DNA of 64,000 nucleotides from Larkinella humicola (GTDB lineage Bacteria; Bacteroidota; Bacteroidia; Cytophagales; Spirosomataceae): NCBI RefSeq assembly GCF_008727875.1, contig NZ_VTWS01000004.1, positions 62,001 to 126,000 of the forward strand, read 5' to 3'. Shown piece by piece: positions 52,707 to 60,703 of this stretch (position 1 is its first letter; each line of letters starts with the position of its first letter). The notes under the pieces were generated by a model. It saw only the letters and a program-made list of their open reading frames with translations, ran no database searches and was not told where the DNA came from. The position numbers and the translations under genes were made by a program.

Positions 52707-53050
52707 TTATTTCTCTTTTTGGTCTTTGTTGCTGATGTCGCGAATGCAGCTGTATTTGCCGTCGCGTTTTTCAAAAAGGCCATGTATTTTCCTGTGCTGA
52801 CCACGCTGCCAGTGGCACCTTTGGTGATTGTTTTTCCGGTTTCGGTCACCAGGTTTCCATCACCAAATACCTCCATAGTCTCGAAAGAAAACGTAGTTCC
52901 GGGCCTGCGTTTCATCATGGATTTGGTCAGAGCCAGTTCAATGGCCGCTTTACCAATGAGCATCGGTTCATCGTCATTCATTTCCACCGCGTCGTCCGCT
53001 TCAAGGGCCTGAATTTCTGCACGGATCTGCATCGGATGATGCCCGCGCAA
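52707..53050 (-). pseudogene. Frameshifted remnant of a SnoaL/DUF4440-like protein
   Basis: The frame reads ADDAVEMNDDEPMLIGKAAI and TTFSFETMEVFGDGNLVTET, typical of small NTF2-like (DUF4440) proteins, up to GKYMAF. There the frame slips: a run of T on the minus strand (about 52772-52776) seems one base short. In the shifted frame the expected end FEKRDGKYSCIRDISNKD continues and stops at 52707. The N-terminal part (before ADDAVE) also lacks a stretch, so two lesions are present. This is a dead gene unless the base call is wrong. Confidence 0.7.
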
Positions 53051-53204
53051 TCACCTTCAGGTTTTTGATCAGGGAGACGGAGGTATGAATATCATCCAGA
53101 TGTCCCTCGCAGGCGGGGTTACTGTCGGTATCGCCCAGGTTAACGAAGGGCAACACGGCCAGTGAATTGCCCGCGGGCTGAACCGGACGGCGTATCGCGG
53201 TCAT
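53040..53204 (-). pseudogene. Fragment of a TolB-like/adenylate-cyclase-associated protein
   Basis: About 45 residues (NSLAVLPFVNLGDTDSNP, then IKNLKVIARASS) match the start of the domain found in FlgO/TolB-like regulatory proteins ('IAVLPF...' to 'LKVIAR'). The sequence then runs directly into the DUF4440-like remnant in another frame. No full gene is possible here. Confidence 0.5.
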
Positions 53205-53529
53205 CCGGGAAATGCCAATTAAGCAGACAAGCTTTCCATTTTCCAGTCGCTATGGTTGCCGAGTAAAAAGGTGGTTTTGGCAGTTGGCCGATAAGCATAC
53301 CAAGCCAGAAAACAATAAACCGCTGCGGGCTCAAAAACCGCAGCGGTTTATCAAAATACAGCCTGTTCACGGTCTGGTATAAGGCGTCGATTCCGGGGTT
53401 GAAAGTGTTACTGGTGATGAAAACCAGCGTGTTGGTGCTCTTTTCGTTTGGGTCAAAACCGGTTTGAAAACCGGGCGATTGAAAGGCGGCCATCATGGCT
53501 TCCGGCGCGTTCAGAACACCGGCGGTGTT
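53205..53529 (-). pseudogene. Orphan coding fragment, unrecognised
   Basis: A minus-strand frame from about 53529 reads APEAMMAAFQSPGFQTGFDP and TLVFITSNTFNPGIDALYQT, which has the look of real protein, but it has lost its beginning and later turns into low-quality sequence before 53205. The parent family is not recognised. A small hairpin (53512-53530, AGAACACC/GGTGTTCT) lies at its start. Confidence 0.4.
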
Positions 53530-53589
53530 CTAAAACCTGAATTTTTGAATGATGTCCGGCATGCGTTGCGGTATCGTTTCGTATAAAAA

Positions 53590-53613
53590 GTGGCCGGTGA
53601 AGACACCGGCCAC
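53590..53613 (-). terminator. Intrinsic terminator of the 53.6-54.5 kb hydrolase
   Basis: A perfect 10-base stem GTGGCCGGTG/CACCGGCCAC with a 4-base loop; on the minus strand it is followed by CTTTTTATA, a T-run. It lies 19 bases after the stop at 53632. Confidence 0.8.
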
Positions 53614-53631
53614 CGAGAAGGCTTATCCGTT

Positions 53632-54453
53632 TTACGATTGAATAAACGCCAACAGGTCGGCATTGATGGTGGCCGCTTCGGTTGTCGGCATGCCGTGCGG
53701 AAAACCGGGGTAGGAGATCAGCTTTCCGTTCTTTAAAAGCTTCACCGCTTTCACGGCGGTCAGCGGAAACGGAACGATCTGGTCGTCTTCGCCGTGCAAC
53801 ACCAGCACCGGTACATCGACACTTTTCAGGTCTTCGGTAAAATCAGTTTCGGAGAAAACTTTAACGCAGTCGTAATGGGCTTTAATAGCGCCCATCATGC
53901 CCTGCCGCCACCAGTTATCCCGAATGCCTTGCGAGACTTTAGCGCCTTCCCGGTTGTAGCCGTAAAAGGGCATCGTAAAATCCTGAAAATATTGGGGGCG
54001 ATGGGTGGCGGTTCCTTCCCGGATTTCGTCGAATACCGACAGCGGAATACCGTCCGGATTCGCTTCGGATTGTACCATGACGGGCGTAACGGCACTGATC
54101 AACACCGCTTTCGCAACCCTGCCCTGGCCGTGTTTGGCCACGTAGCGGATCACTTCTCCACCACCGGTGGAGTGGCCGATGTGGATCGCATCTTTCAGAT
54201 CCAGAAACTCGACCAGTTCTGCCACATCGGCGGCATAGGTATCCATGTCATGGCCGTTTTCGGTTGGCGACGACCGGCCGTGTCCCCGGCGGTCGTGCGC
54301 AATCACGCGAAAGCCCTGGTTCAGGAAAAACATCATTTGGGCGTCCCAGTCATCGCCGGACAACGGCCAGCCGTGGTGGAATACGAGCGGTTGACCCGTT
54401 CCCCAATCTTTGTAATAGATTTCGGTTCCGTCTTTTACGGTGATCTTTGCCAT
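53632..54453 (-). CDS. Alpha/beta hydrolase, non-heme chloroperoxidase/arylesterase type
   Basis: A 273-residue cytosolic alpha/beta hydrolase. It begins AKITVKDGTEIYYKDWGTG; HHGWPLSGDDWD (about 25-36) gives the oxyanion hole, GHSTGGGEVIRYV (about 93-105) the nucleophile serine, and HGEDDQIVPF (about 220-229) and GFPHGMPTTEA (about 247-257) the acid and histidine. This is the classical sequence of cofactor-free haloperoxidases, which in practice act as esterases or perhydrolases. Length is exact for the family (270-278). It has its own terminator. Confidence 0.93.
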   Translation of the reverse strand: MAKITVKDGTEIYYKDWGTGQPLVFHHGWPLSGDDWDAQMMFFLNQGFRVIAHDRRGHGRSSPTENGHDMDTYAADVAELVEFLDLKDAIHIGHSTGGGEVIRYVAKHGQGRVAKAVLISAVTPVMVQSEANPDGIPLSVFDEIREGTATHRPQYFQDFTMPFYGYNREGAKVSQGIRDNWWRQGMMGAIKAHYDCVKVFSETDFTEDLKSVDVPVLVLHGEDDQIVPFPLTAVKAVKLLKNGKLISYPGFPHGMPTTEAATINADLLAFIQS

Positions 54454-54697
54454 TTTTTACGTTTTGGTTGGTTATTGATAAAGTTTTGGAAAGATACTTT
54501 TTTTTGACGAGTTGGGTCGTCACGAACCTGCTCTTTTCTTTCACTACACTGCCTGAGCCCGGTTTCACAGGCATCCATTTCTTCTAATTTAGACCGCCAG
54601 ATACCGCATTCAAATACCATCAGAAGCGATTGGCATAAAACCCATTTAGACCAGCAGGCACGGGATGTAAATTCGCCTGTAAAGCTAAAGCAGGGCT

Positions 54698-55390
54698 ATG
54701 TCATATTTAACCGTATTATTCCGTTTGTATCTACTGGCGGTTTCGCTTTTCCTGATGAATTGCAAGCCGGTATCTAAAGAGGATAGCAGCCCAACACCCC
54801 GGCTTGAGCCAGGGTTTGGCAAATCGAAAGAACGGCCCGTCGGTACGCCTTTTGTATGGCCCAAAGGCATTACATTGATCGGCAAACCCGGAACCGATTA
54901 TGACTGTCAGGAAGAGGCCGGGCGAGAACGGGAATATGGAAACGGCGGAGCCGTTATGCTGTGTCTGAATTTTTATAATAGTACCAACCAACCCATTACC
55001 ATTCAGTTACCACCCGGATTGCTTTTTATCAGCAAATCGGGAAATGTTCAGAATGGTATTTTGCCTGCCAGGGTTGCAATCGAGGTGCCTGCGAAAGAAC
55101 GCTATTTGGCATTGCTTTTTCTCTACTGTGTCAATATTGATCGTGAGACATCAACTCCCGGCGACGAATTTGAAGAGCAGCCCATCGTTACCCGCCATCC
55201 TGGCATGGAGGAACTCTACCAGTTGCTCGCGAATAAAAAGGCTAATTTTGAAGACTACCCCAAACGCCGGGCCGATCCGAATACGTTGAATGCGGGTATT
55301 TGTGTTACCAGCGCGGTTAACAGTATTGCAGAGGGTAAACCCATCCGTGAAAAAACACTCCAGCAAATCCAGGATTTGCCCAATAAATAA
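54698..55390 (+). CDS. Lipoprotein of unknown function
   Basis: A 230-residue protein with an N-terminal hydrophobic stretch ending in a lipobox-like LFLMNC (Cys 22), so probably a lipoprotein. The mature part has several cysteines (DYDCQEEAG, MLCLNFYN, YCVNID, AGICVTS) and a beta-rich middle (QPITIQLPPGLLFIS). Acidic and basic residues alternate at the C-terminus. No family is recognised. It is convergent with the TfoX-like gene and stands alone. Confidence 0.7.
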   Translation: MSYLTVLFRLYLLAVSLFLMNCKPVSKEDSSPTPRLEPGFGKSKERPVGTPFVWPKGITLIGKPGTDYDCQEEAGREREYGNGGAVMLCLNFYNSTNQPITIQLPPGLLFISKSGNVQNGILPARVAIEVPAKERYLALLFLYCVNIDRETSTPGDEFEEQPIVTRHPGMEELYQLLANKKANFEDYPKRRADPNTLNAGICVTSAVNSIAEGKPIREKTLQQIQDLPNK

Positions 55391-55399
55391 TGAAATCGA

Positions 55400-55783
55400 T
55401 CAGTGCGGTTTTTCCGAAATGCGTCCGTTTGCTTTGCTCTTTTGGGCTAATGGGTTATAATCCAGACAACGCTGGAGCCAGCGTTCCAACTCTTTTGGGC
55501 TTTTGAATCCGTTTTCGGTCACATACACATAGCCCTTCATGGTTTTCCCCGAGAAGTCCATCGGAATGCAGTCATTTTCTTCCAGGGCGGTTTCATATGC
55601 CTCCATGCCAATGCGGCAAAGCAGTAGGTCTTCGTCCCGTTTTCTGTCGAAGTGCGTGGCACAGAACAGCTTGTCGTCCACCAGAAAGCACAAGCCGCTG
55701 AACATCTTCTTTTCGGTGAAGTCAACCCCTTTGTCGACTAAAATCTGGCGGATTCGGTGCGCGGTTTCTTCGGTATAGGGCAT
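55400..55783 (-). CDS. TfoX N-terminal-domain protein
   Basis: A 127-residue protein consisting of one TfoX_N domain: KKMFSGLCFLVDDKLFCATH (about 25-44) with the usual 'MFGG.. ..DG' pattern altered to MFSG, and FSGKTMKGYVYV (about 77-88). TfoX/Sxy regulates competence in gammaproteobacteria, but the stand-alone N-terminal version in Bacteroidota has no assigned role and is often next to stress regulators. The C-terminal RRLQ-type tail (LERWLQRCLDYNP) is normal for this form. Confidence 0.88.
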   Translation of the reverse strand: MPYTEETAHRIRQILVDKGVDFTEKKMFSGLCFLVDDKLFCATHFDRKRDEDLLLCRIGMEAYETALEENDCIPMDFSGKTMKGYVYVTENGFKSPKELERWLQRCLDYNPLAQKSKANGRISEKPH

Positions 55784-55833
55784 GATCGGATTTGTTTCAT
55801 TCCAGTAAGATTCCTGCTTTTACTAAAACCGTA

Positions 55834-56637
55834 TTAGTTGATTGTGAATTGATTTTCAGCTATTTCTGTCGGTGTTTTGCCAAACTGCTTCTTAAAGGCA
55901 AACGAGAAATGCGACAAATCCTCAAACCCGACTTCCAGATACACCTGGGTCGGTTTGAGGTGTTGGTTCGAAAGTTGAAAATGAGCTTCATCCAGCCGTT
56001 TTTTTTTGAGCCAGTGGTAGGGCGTTGTCCCGAATCGTTTCTGAAAATCCCGCTTGAACGACGACAGACTTCGGCCCGTCAAATAGGCAAAACGTTCCAG
56101 GCTGATGTTGAAGCGAAAATTACGATTCATGAATTCTTCCAGATTTATTTTTTCGGGAACGCTGAAATTAAAGAAAATGCCGGCCAATTGCGGATTGGCT
56201 TTCAACAAGATCAGCAGTAATTCTTCCCTTTTTAAATCGGCAAACGTGTCGTCGATCTGCAAGTCGCCGGTGTAATAGGGTTCCAGAGAATGGACAAAAC
56301 TGTGGATGAATTTCGTTTTTTCGGCCAACAAAAACGAGTCATCGTTGGAAAAGACCGGCACATCGACCGGATGGCGCTCCTGGAATCTTCTCAGAAAAGG
56401 CTCGTCCAGCGTAATGATAATTTTCTCGAACCGATCGTTTTCCTTGTATTTCGTATACCGCACCAAATGATTTTTCCGGGCGATTACGGCATCGCCCGGA
56501 TTCATCGTATACGTGTTTTGCCCGTCAAATGCCTTCATCGACCCTTTCAATAAATACAGAAAAAAATGGTCTGATATGAATTGTTCCGGGGAAATTTCAG
56601 GCCCTAAGTGGCAGGATTGGATGTTGTGAACTTTCAA
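55834..56637 (-). CDS. AraC-family transcriptional regulator (1)
   Basis: A 267-residue regulator: a cupin-like N-terminal sensor (about 20-130, HFFLYLLKGSMKAFDGQ then DAVIARKNHLVRYTK) and a C-terminal double helix-turn-helix (about 165-262, ISLERFAYLTGRSLSSFKRD and VYLEVGFEDLSHFSFAFKKQ, FGKTPTE). It lies 30 bases after the epimerase gene on the same strand order, so may control that gene or the reductases around it; the inducer is unknown. Confidence 0.9.
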   Translation of the reverse strand: MKVHNIQSCHLGPEISPEQFISDHFFLYLLKGSMKAFDGQNTYTMNPGDAVIARKNHLVRYTKYKENDRFEKIIITLDEPFLRRFQERHPVDVPVFSNDDSFLLAEKTKFIHSFVHSLEPYYTGDLQIDDTFADLKREELLLILLKANPQLAGIFFNFSVPEKINLEEFMNRNFRFNISLERFAYLTGRSLSSFKRDFQKRFGTTPYHWLKKKRLDEAHFQLSNQHLKPTQVYLEVGFEDLSHFSFAFKKQFGKTPTEIAENQFTIN

Positions 56638-56667
56638 GTTTAGAGTCTTTAGACGTCAATCTAAAAA

Positions 56668-57630
56668 TTAATTCTTTTGCAAGCTATCGACACTGGCCAG
56701 CAAGGCCACTTCTTTGCTGCGGGGATGCCAGCCGAGCACCATTTTGGCTTTCCGGTTCGTCATGTCAATGTAAAATTCCGGGGCTGTCGGCCGCATCTCG
56801 GCGATGTGTTTTGCTAATTCAGGCCGTTCTTTTTTATAGAGTTCGGCGACATCGTAAAAGCTCATCACGCCATCTGATGCTGCAATAAACCGTTCTCCAC
56901 CTGCTTCCGGATGCGTCATGGCCGTTAGATGCAGAGCGGCCACATCCCGGACATCGACAACGCCCATGGTAAAATTCGGACTTTCCCGGACCACGCCATT
57001 CAGGATTCCGGAAACCACAATATCCAGCGACGCCGAGGTGATTCCACCCAGAACCGGGCCAAAAATTCCCACCGGATTGATCACCGTCAGTTCCATTGCA
57101 CCGCCTTCGGTTTTCATATAGTCCCAGGCAGCTTTTTCGGCCACGGTTTTCGACTTGATGTACGGCGGAATCGGGGCCGTGGCATCCGTCCAGTCGTCTT
57201 CGGTAAAAAGATGGTCTTTGGGATTGCGGCTGTAGCCGATGGCCGCAAACGAGGAAGTCAGCACAACCCGTTTGACACCGGCTTTTTGAGCGGCTTTCAG
57301 CACCCGCAAAGCGCCGTCCCGCGCCGGAACGATCAGGTCGTTTTCATCGGTAGGGTCCTGTGCCGGAAACGGCGACGCGACGTGTAGCACATAATCCACA
57401 CCGGCTACGGCTTCCTCCCAACCGGCGTCGCTGGTTAAATCGGCCTCAAAAAACGCCAATGGGGTAAAGTCGTCAATGCCAGCTTCTTTCAAGGCGTTGA
57501 GGATGCGGTCTTTTTTCGACAGGGAGCGAAGCGTGGTGTTTACGTGGTATCCTTTTTGCAAAAGTTGGAGAATGGTGTGGATCCCCACAAATCCGGTGCC
57601 GCCGGTTACCAATACAGTTTGATTCGTCAT
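56668..57630 (-). CDS. Extended short-chain dehydrogenase (aldehyde/dihydroflavonol-reductase-like)
   Basis: A 320-residue protein if started at ATG 57630 (MTNQTVLVTGGTGFVGIHT); an in-frame ATG at 57657 adds nine residues. NADP loop TGGTGFVGIH (about 9-18), SSFAAIGYS (about 122-130), catalytic YIKSKTVAEKAAW (about 155-167, YxxxK with Y then K four residues on) and NPVGIFGPV (about 182-190) are as in aldehyde reductase/cinnamyl-alcohol-type SDRs. It reduces small aldehydes or ketones. It lies upstream of the AraC gene and downstream of a near copy of the 3988 operator. Confidence 0.9.
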   Translation of the reverse strand: MTNQTVLVTGGTGFVGIHTILQLLQKGYHVNTTLRSLSKKDRILNALKEAGIDDFTPLAFFEADLTSDAGWEEAVAGVDYVLHVASPFPAQDPTDENDLIVPARDGALRVLKAAQKAGVKRVVLTSSFAAIGYSRNPKDHLFTEDDWTDATAPIPPYIKSKTVAEKAAWDYMKTEGGAMELTVINPVGIFGPVLGGITSASLDIVVSGILNGVVRESPNFTMGVVDVRDVAALHLTAMTHPEAGGERFIAASDGVMSFYDVAELYKKERPELAKHIAEMRPTAPEFYIDMTNRKAKMVLGWHPRSKEVALLASVDSLQKN

Positions 57631-57680
57631 TTTAGAATTGTCGTTAATGAACAGCACAAAATTCCGGGTTTAAATGGCAG

Positions 57681-57696
57681 GCAACTTTGTTGTAAC
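57681..57696. promoter_or_regulatory. Near copy of the TonB-receptor operator
   Basis: GCAACTTTGTTGTAAC differs by one base from GCAACTTTGTTGCAAC at 3990-4005. It lies 51 bases before the dehydrogenase start and the GTTGC on the minus strand could act as its -33 region. This may only reflect a common promoter word. Confidence 0.3.
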
Positions 57697-57722
57697 GTCC
57701 AATTTTGGTTTGTTGTGAAGGT

Positions 57723-57781
57723 CACACCCATACTAAAAAAGGATTGCCTTGTCGTGGCAATCCTTTTTTAGTATGGGTGTG
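57723..57781. terminator. Perfect 26-base inverted repeat, terminator
   Basis: Arms 57723-57748 and 57756-57781 are perfectly complementary with a 7-base loop; each arm contains a run of six A or T. It follows the stop of the minus-strand gene at 57792 by 10 bases. Confidence 0.8.
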
Positions 57782-57791
57782 CAAGGGCGGT

Positions 57792-58544
57792 TTAGCGCTG
57801 GTTTTCCGCTTTCGAAATCCATTCGCCGTAGGTTTCATTTCCCACATACCCGGCGGCATCGGGCACCAGCGTCGTCGCGGTGATGGCAGCCCCTGAATAA
57901 ACCGCGTTGGCGTCGGTTACCACTTCCTGCGGGTTGTTGATGCTCGCAAAATAGCGTCGGATCCAGGCATCTAGCTCAAACCGCTCGGGGCCGGCAATGT
58001 CCACAATGCGATTCGTTGGCGTTCCGGTGGCGGTTTGGGCCAGAAACGACGCTACGTCGGCACTGGCGATGGGCTGCACAAGCCCACGGGGCAGCACGAT
58101 TTTCCCGTGGGCCGCACTCATGTGGGCAATGCCTGCCGCAAATTCGAAAAACTGGGTCGCCCGGACAATCGAGAATGGAATGCCGGATGCCTTGACCAGC
58201 TCTTCCTGCACCTGTTTGGCGCGGAAATAACCGCTTTCCTGGAGTTTGTGAGTCCCGACCACCGAGAGGATAACGTGGTGTTGAACGCCAGCTCTTTTTT
58301 CGGCCGCCAGCAAATTTTCCGTGGAGGTTTTAAAGAAGGCCATCACGTCGTCCGTGGCGAAGGAGGGGGAGTTGGAAACATCGATCACCACCCTGGCGTT
58401 TTGGAGGGCTTCTGCCAAACCGGCCTGGGTAATTGTGTTGACGCCGGTATTGGGCGATGCGGCCAGAACGTCGTACTGGTCTTTTAATGTATGGGTTAAC
58501 TGGCTACCAATGAGGCCAGTACCGCCGATAATGACTATTTTCAT
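57792..58544 (-). CDS. NAD(P)-binding SDR/NmrA-like protein (1)
   Basis: A 250-residue atypical SDR: IIGGTGLIGSQLTHTLK (about 4-20) is the nucleotide loop, VVIDVSNSPSF (about 53-63) follows strand 4 and GIPFSIVRATQFFEFA (about 131-146) is the NmrA-like segment. It lacks a YxxxK pair, so many relatives serve as NAD(P) sensors or quinone reductases. It is 72 bases from the Crp-type regulator gene, same strand, and that regulator probably governs it. Confidence 0.88.
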   Translation of the reverse strand: MKIVIIGGTGLIGSQLTHTLKDQYDVLAASPNTGVNTITQAGLAEALQNARVVIDVSNSPSFATDDVMAFFKTSTENLLAAEKRAGVQHHVILSVVGTHKLQESGYFRAKQVQEELVKASGIPFSIVRATQFFEFAAGIAHMSAAHGKIVLPRGLVQPIASADVASFLAQTATGTPTNRIVDIAGPERFELDAWIRRYFASINNPQEVVTDANAVYSGAAITATTLVPDAAGYVGNETYGEWISKAENQR

Positions 58545-58616
58545 CTTGCTTCTTTTTTAACGGATTAAATGTGATGCAAAGGTGAAAACCGCATCGTTTA
58601 GAAATCTTAAACTGGT

Positions 58617-59192
58617 TTAAGAAATGCTTTTCCGGCGAATTTCGCTCAGGTATTCGGGCGTAAAACCCAGGTAGGAAGCCAGCAGGTATTGCGGAATGCG
58701 TTGCAGAAACTCGGGATGTTTTTTGCAGAAATGATGGTATAACTCTTCCCGCGAAAAGCCATACATAAACTTGATCCGCATCTGAGCGGCTGCATACGCT
58801 TTTTGATAGACGCACCGGAAATATTTTTCCATCACCGGATGTTGCGCCAGCAATTTTTCCCGGACATCCCGATGCAGTGCGAGCACGTCCGTGTGTTCAA
58901 CCGCCTGAATGGTGGACTCGGTGATCGATTGGCTTTCGTAGGCAAAATGGTCGGTTATCCACCAGTTTTCGATGGCCAGTTCCGTGGTTTGCTCCACGCC
59001 TTTTTCATTGACATAAAACTTGCGCAGGATTCCCTGTTCGACAAAATAATGCCATTGGCAGACCTGTCCTGCCGTGAGCAGGTTTTCTTTTTTATTCACG
59101 GTTTTGGTCTGGAAATACGAAAGAATCCGAACCGCTTCGTCATCCGAAACGGCTACAAATTTAGTCAGATGGGCTTTGAAGCGTTCGGGCAT
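58617..59192 (-). CDS. Crp/Fnr-type regulator
   Basis: A 191-residue protein with a cyclic-nucleotide-like beta-roll (about 20-110, YFQTKTVNKKENLLTAGQVC, then QGILRKFYVNEKG) and a C-terminal helical part (about 150-191, LQRIPQYLLASYLGFTPEYL), which is the short wing of the HTH, as in the many small Crp-like regulators of Bacteroidota. The R-[ST] pair that binds cAMP is not evident, so it may sense another ligand. It precedes the NmrA-like gene on the same strand. Confidence 0.9.
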   Translation of the reverse strand: MPERFKAHLTKFVAVSDDEAVRILSYFQTKTVNKKENLLTAGQVCQWHYFVEQGILRKFYVNEKGVEQTTELAIENWWITDHFAYESQSITESTIQAVEHTDVLALHRDVREKLLAQHPVMEKYFRCVYQKAYAAAQMRIKFMYGFSREELYHHFCKKHPEFLQRIPQYLLASYLGFTPEYLSEIRRKSIS

Positions 59193-59227
59193 GGATCGAT
59201 GGTTGGCAGCGGTTGTTGATGCCTGTT

Positions 59228-60097
59228 TTACTTGTATTTTTTTACATCAAAATCGATGTAAAGCAGGTCTTCTTTCATTTTATCACCTTGCTTCTCCTGT
59301 CTGGAAAAGTATAGTCTTTTTTCTTTGGTATGGAAAAATGGGCAAAATTCAGCCAGGCTGGAATTTATGGGTGATCCCAGATTTTTCGGGGTGGTCCATT
59401 TGCCTTTTTTCTGAAAAGAGATGTATAAATCGACATCGCCGAAACCGGTCGGATCGGACGAAAAATAGAGCAGGTAATTTTCGTCGGGAGAAATAAAAGG
59501 GTTTGATTCCCGCTCCGTCGTATTGATCGGCAAACCTATGTTTCGAGGAGTTTGATAGTTACCATTTTTAAATTCTGAAACATACAGATCGGATTTGCCT
59601 TTGCCATCTTCATTTTCCTTCATGAAGTAGATGTTGCCGTTTCTGGCTACGGAAGCATATGATTCGGAGCTTTCGGTATTGATTACACTGCCCAGATGGT
59701 ACGGTTTACTCCATTGATTATTCGCTAACGTAACCGCCCAGATGTCGAAATCTTTCCGGTCAGCATTCCTTCCCGTGGTTCTGTTGGATTGAAATAATAC
59801 CGTTTTTCCGTCCGGACTAAACAGGGGATCGATGTCTTTCCACTCGCCGGTTGGTGAAGAAAAGGACGCCACAACCGGCGTCGACCAGGTACCGTTGTTT
59901 TTCCTTGACTCCATTATTTTTAACGTATCTCTCTTCCCATTTGAACGTACCCAAAGAGCAATTTTGGAATCAGGCGAAATGGTTAGCCCAAAAACGCCAC
60001 CGTTGGATATTAACGAGGGTTCAAATAGTTGGGGGGCAACTTGGGCTTTACAAAATGTCGTTATACAGAGAAAGGCTATTAGTACGGAATAGTTCAT
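59228..60097 (-). CDS. PD40/WD40-like beta-propeller protein, exported
   Basis: A 289-residue protein with a signal peptide ending at FCKAQ (about residue 19) and a series of PD40 blades: LTISPDSKIALWV (about 39-51), PLFSPDGKTVLFQSNR (about 91-106), YASVARNGNIYFMKENE and NPFISPDENYLLYFSSD (about 200-216). This is the TolB-type propeller used for protein or peptide binding in the periplasm. Function is unknown; no Tol or Pal gene is close. Lone gene. Confidence 0.85.
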   Translation of the reverse strand: MNYSVLIAFLCITTFCKAQVAPQLFEPSLISNGGVFGLTISPDSKIALWVRSNGKRDTLKIMESRKNNGTWSTPVVASFSSPTGEWKDIDPLFSPDGKTVLFQSNRTTGRNADRKDFDIWAVTLANNQWSKPYHLGSVINTESSESYASVARNGNIYFMKENEDGKGKSDLYVSEFKNGNYQTPRNIGLPINTTERESNPFISPDENYLLYFSSDPTGFGDVDLYISFQKKGKWTTPKNLGSPINSSLAEFCPFFHTKEKRLYFSRQEKQGDKMKEDLLYIDFDVKKYK

Positions 60098-60206
60098 GCG
60101 TATTCTTGATTAAAGATCACTTTTGCATTGTTTATAAATTGCTTTCAACGGTTTTAGTACCCAGCCGTTGCGGTCTGAATCAGGATCATAACTGATTTTT
60201 TCAACC

Positions 60207-60596
60207 TTAGAGGGTGTACCCAATTTCCCAAATGTGTCCAAAGGGGTCTTTTAGTTTTCCTATTCTCCAATCGGTTTCGGTCGTCATGGGGCAAATTTCT
60301 GTCGCACCAAACGTTACGGCTTTGCCGAATAATTCGTCTGCATGTTGAGTTTTTAAAATAATTCTGACGGAGCTACTGGAACGTTGGTCGGGACTGACAT
60401 TCCCAAATTCGGGTTCTTCGTCGCCCACGAAAAATTCGGCCCCTTCAATGCTTATTTTGGAAGTCAATTTTTCGTCAGGCCGATCATGCCGTTCCAGTTC
60501 AATGGCTCCAAAAGCAGATTGATAAAAGTCAACCGCGGCTTTTCCATTGTTGACGGTCAGGAAAGGCGATACCGTTGTGGTCGTATTTGCTGTCAT
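60207..60596 (-). CDS. VOC-family (glyoxalase/PhnB-like) protein
   Basis: A 129-residue single-domain vicinal-oxygen-chelate protein: TVSPFLTVNNGKAAVDFYQS (about 7-26) and GATEICPMTTETDWRIGKLKDPFGHIWEIG-type C-terminus (core DWRIGKLKDPFGHIWE, about 107-122). Putative metal residues are the late E/H pair. PhnB-like proteins of this size are usually involved in small-molecule detoxification; activity is not known. Lone gene upstream of the Tet(X)-like gene's 3' end. Confidence 0.88.
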   Translation of the reverse strand: MTANTTTTVSPFLTVNNGKAAVDFYQSAFGAIELERHDRPDEKLTSKISIEGAEFFVGDEEPEFGNVSPDQRSSSSVRIILKTQHADELFGKAVTFGATEICPMTTETDWRIGKLKDPFGHIWEIGYTL

Positions 60597-60703
60597 ATGC
60601 AGGTCATTTATCTGTGGTTGTTGGTCGTTAAATTTACGTACTATTTCGCTTATACCGGCTTACAGCCGCGTAGCGATGTATGGTTTGATCGCGGTGCACA
60701 AAA

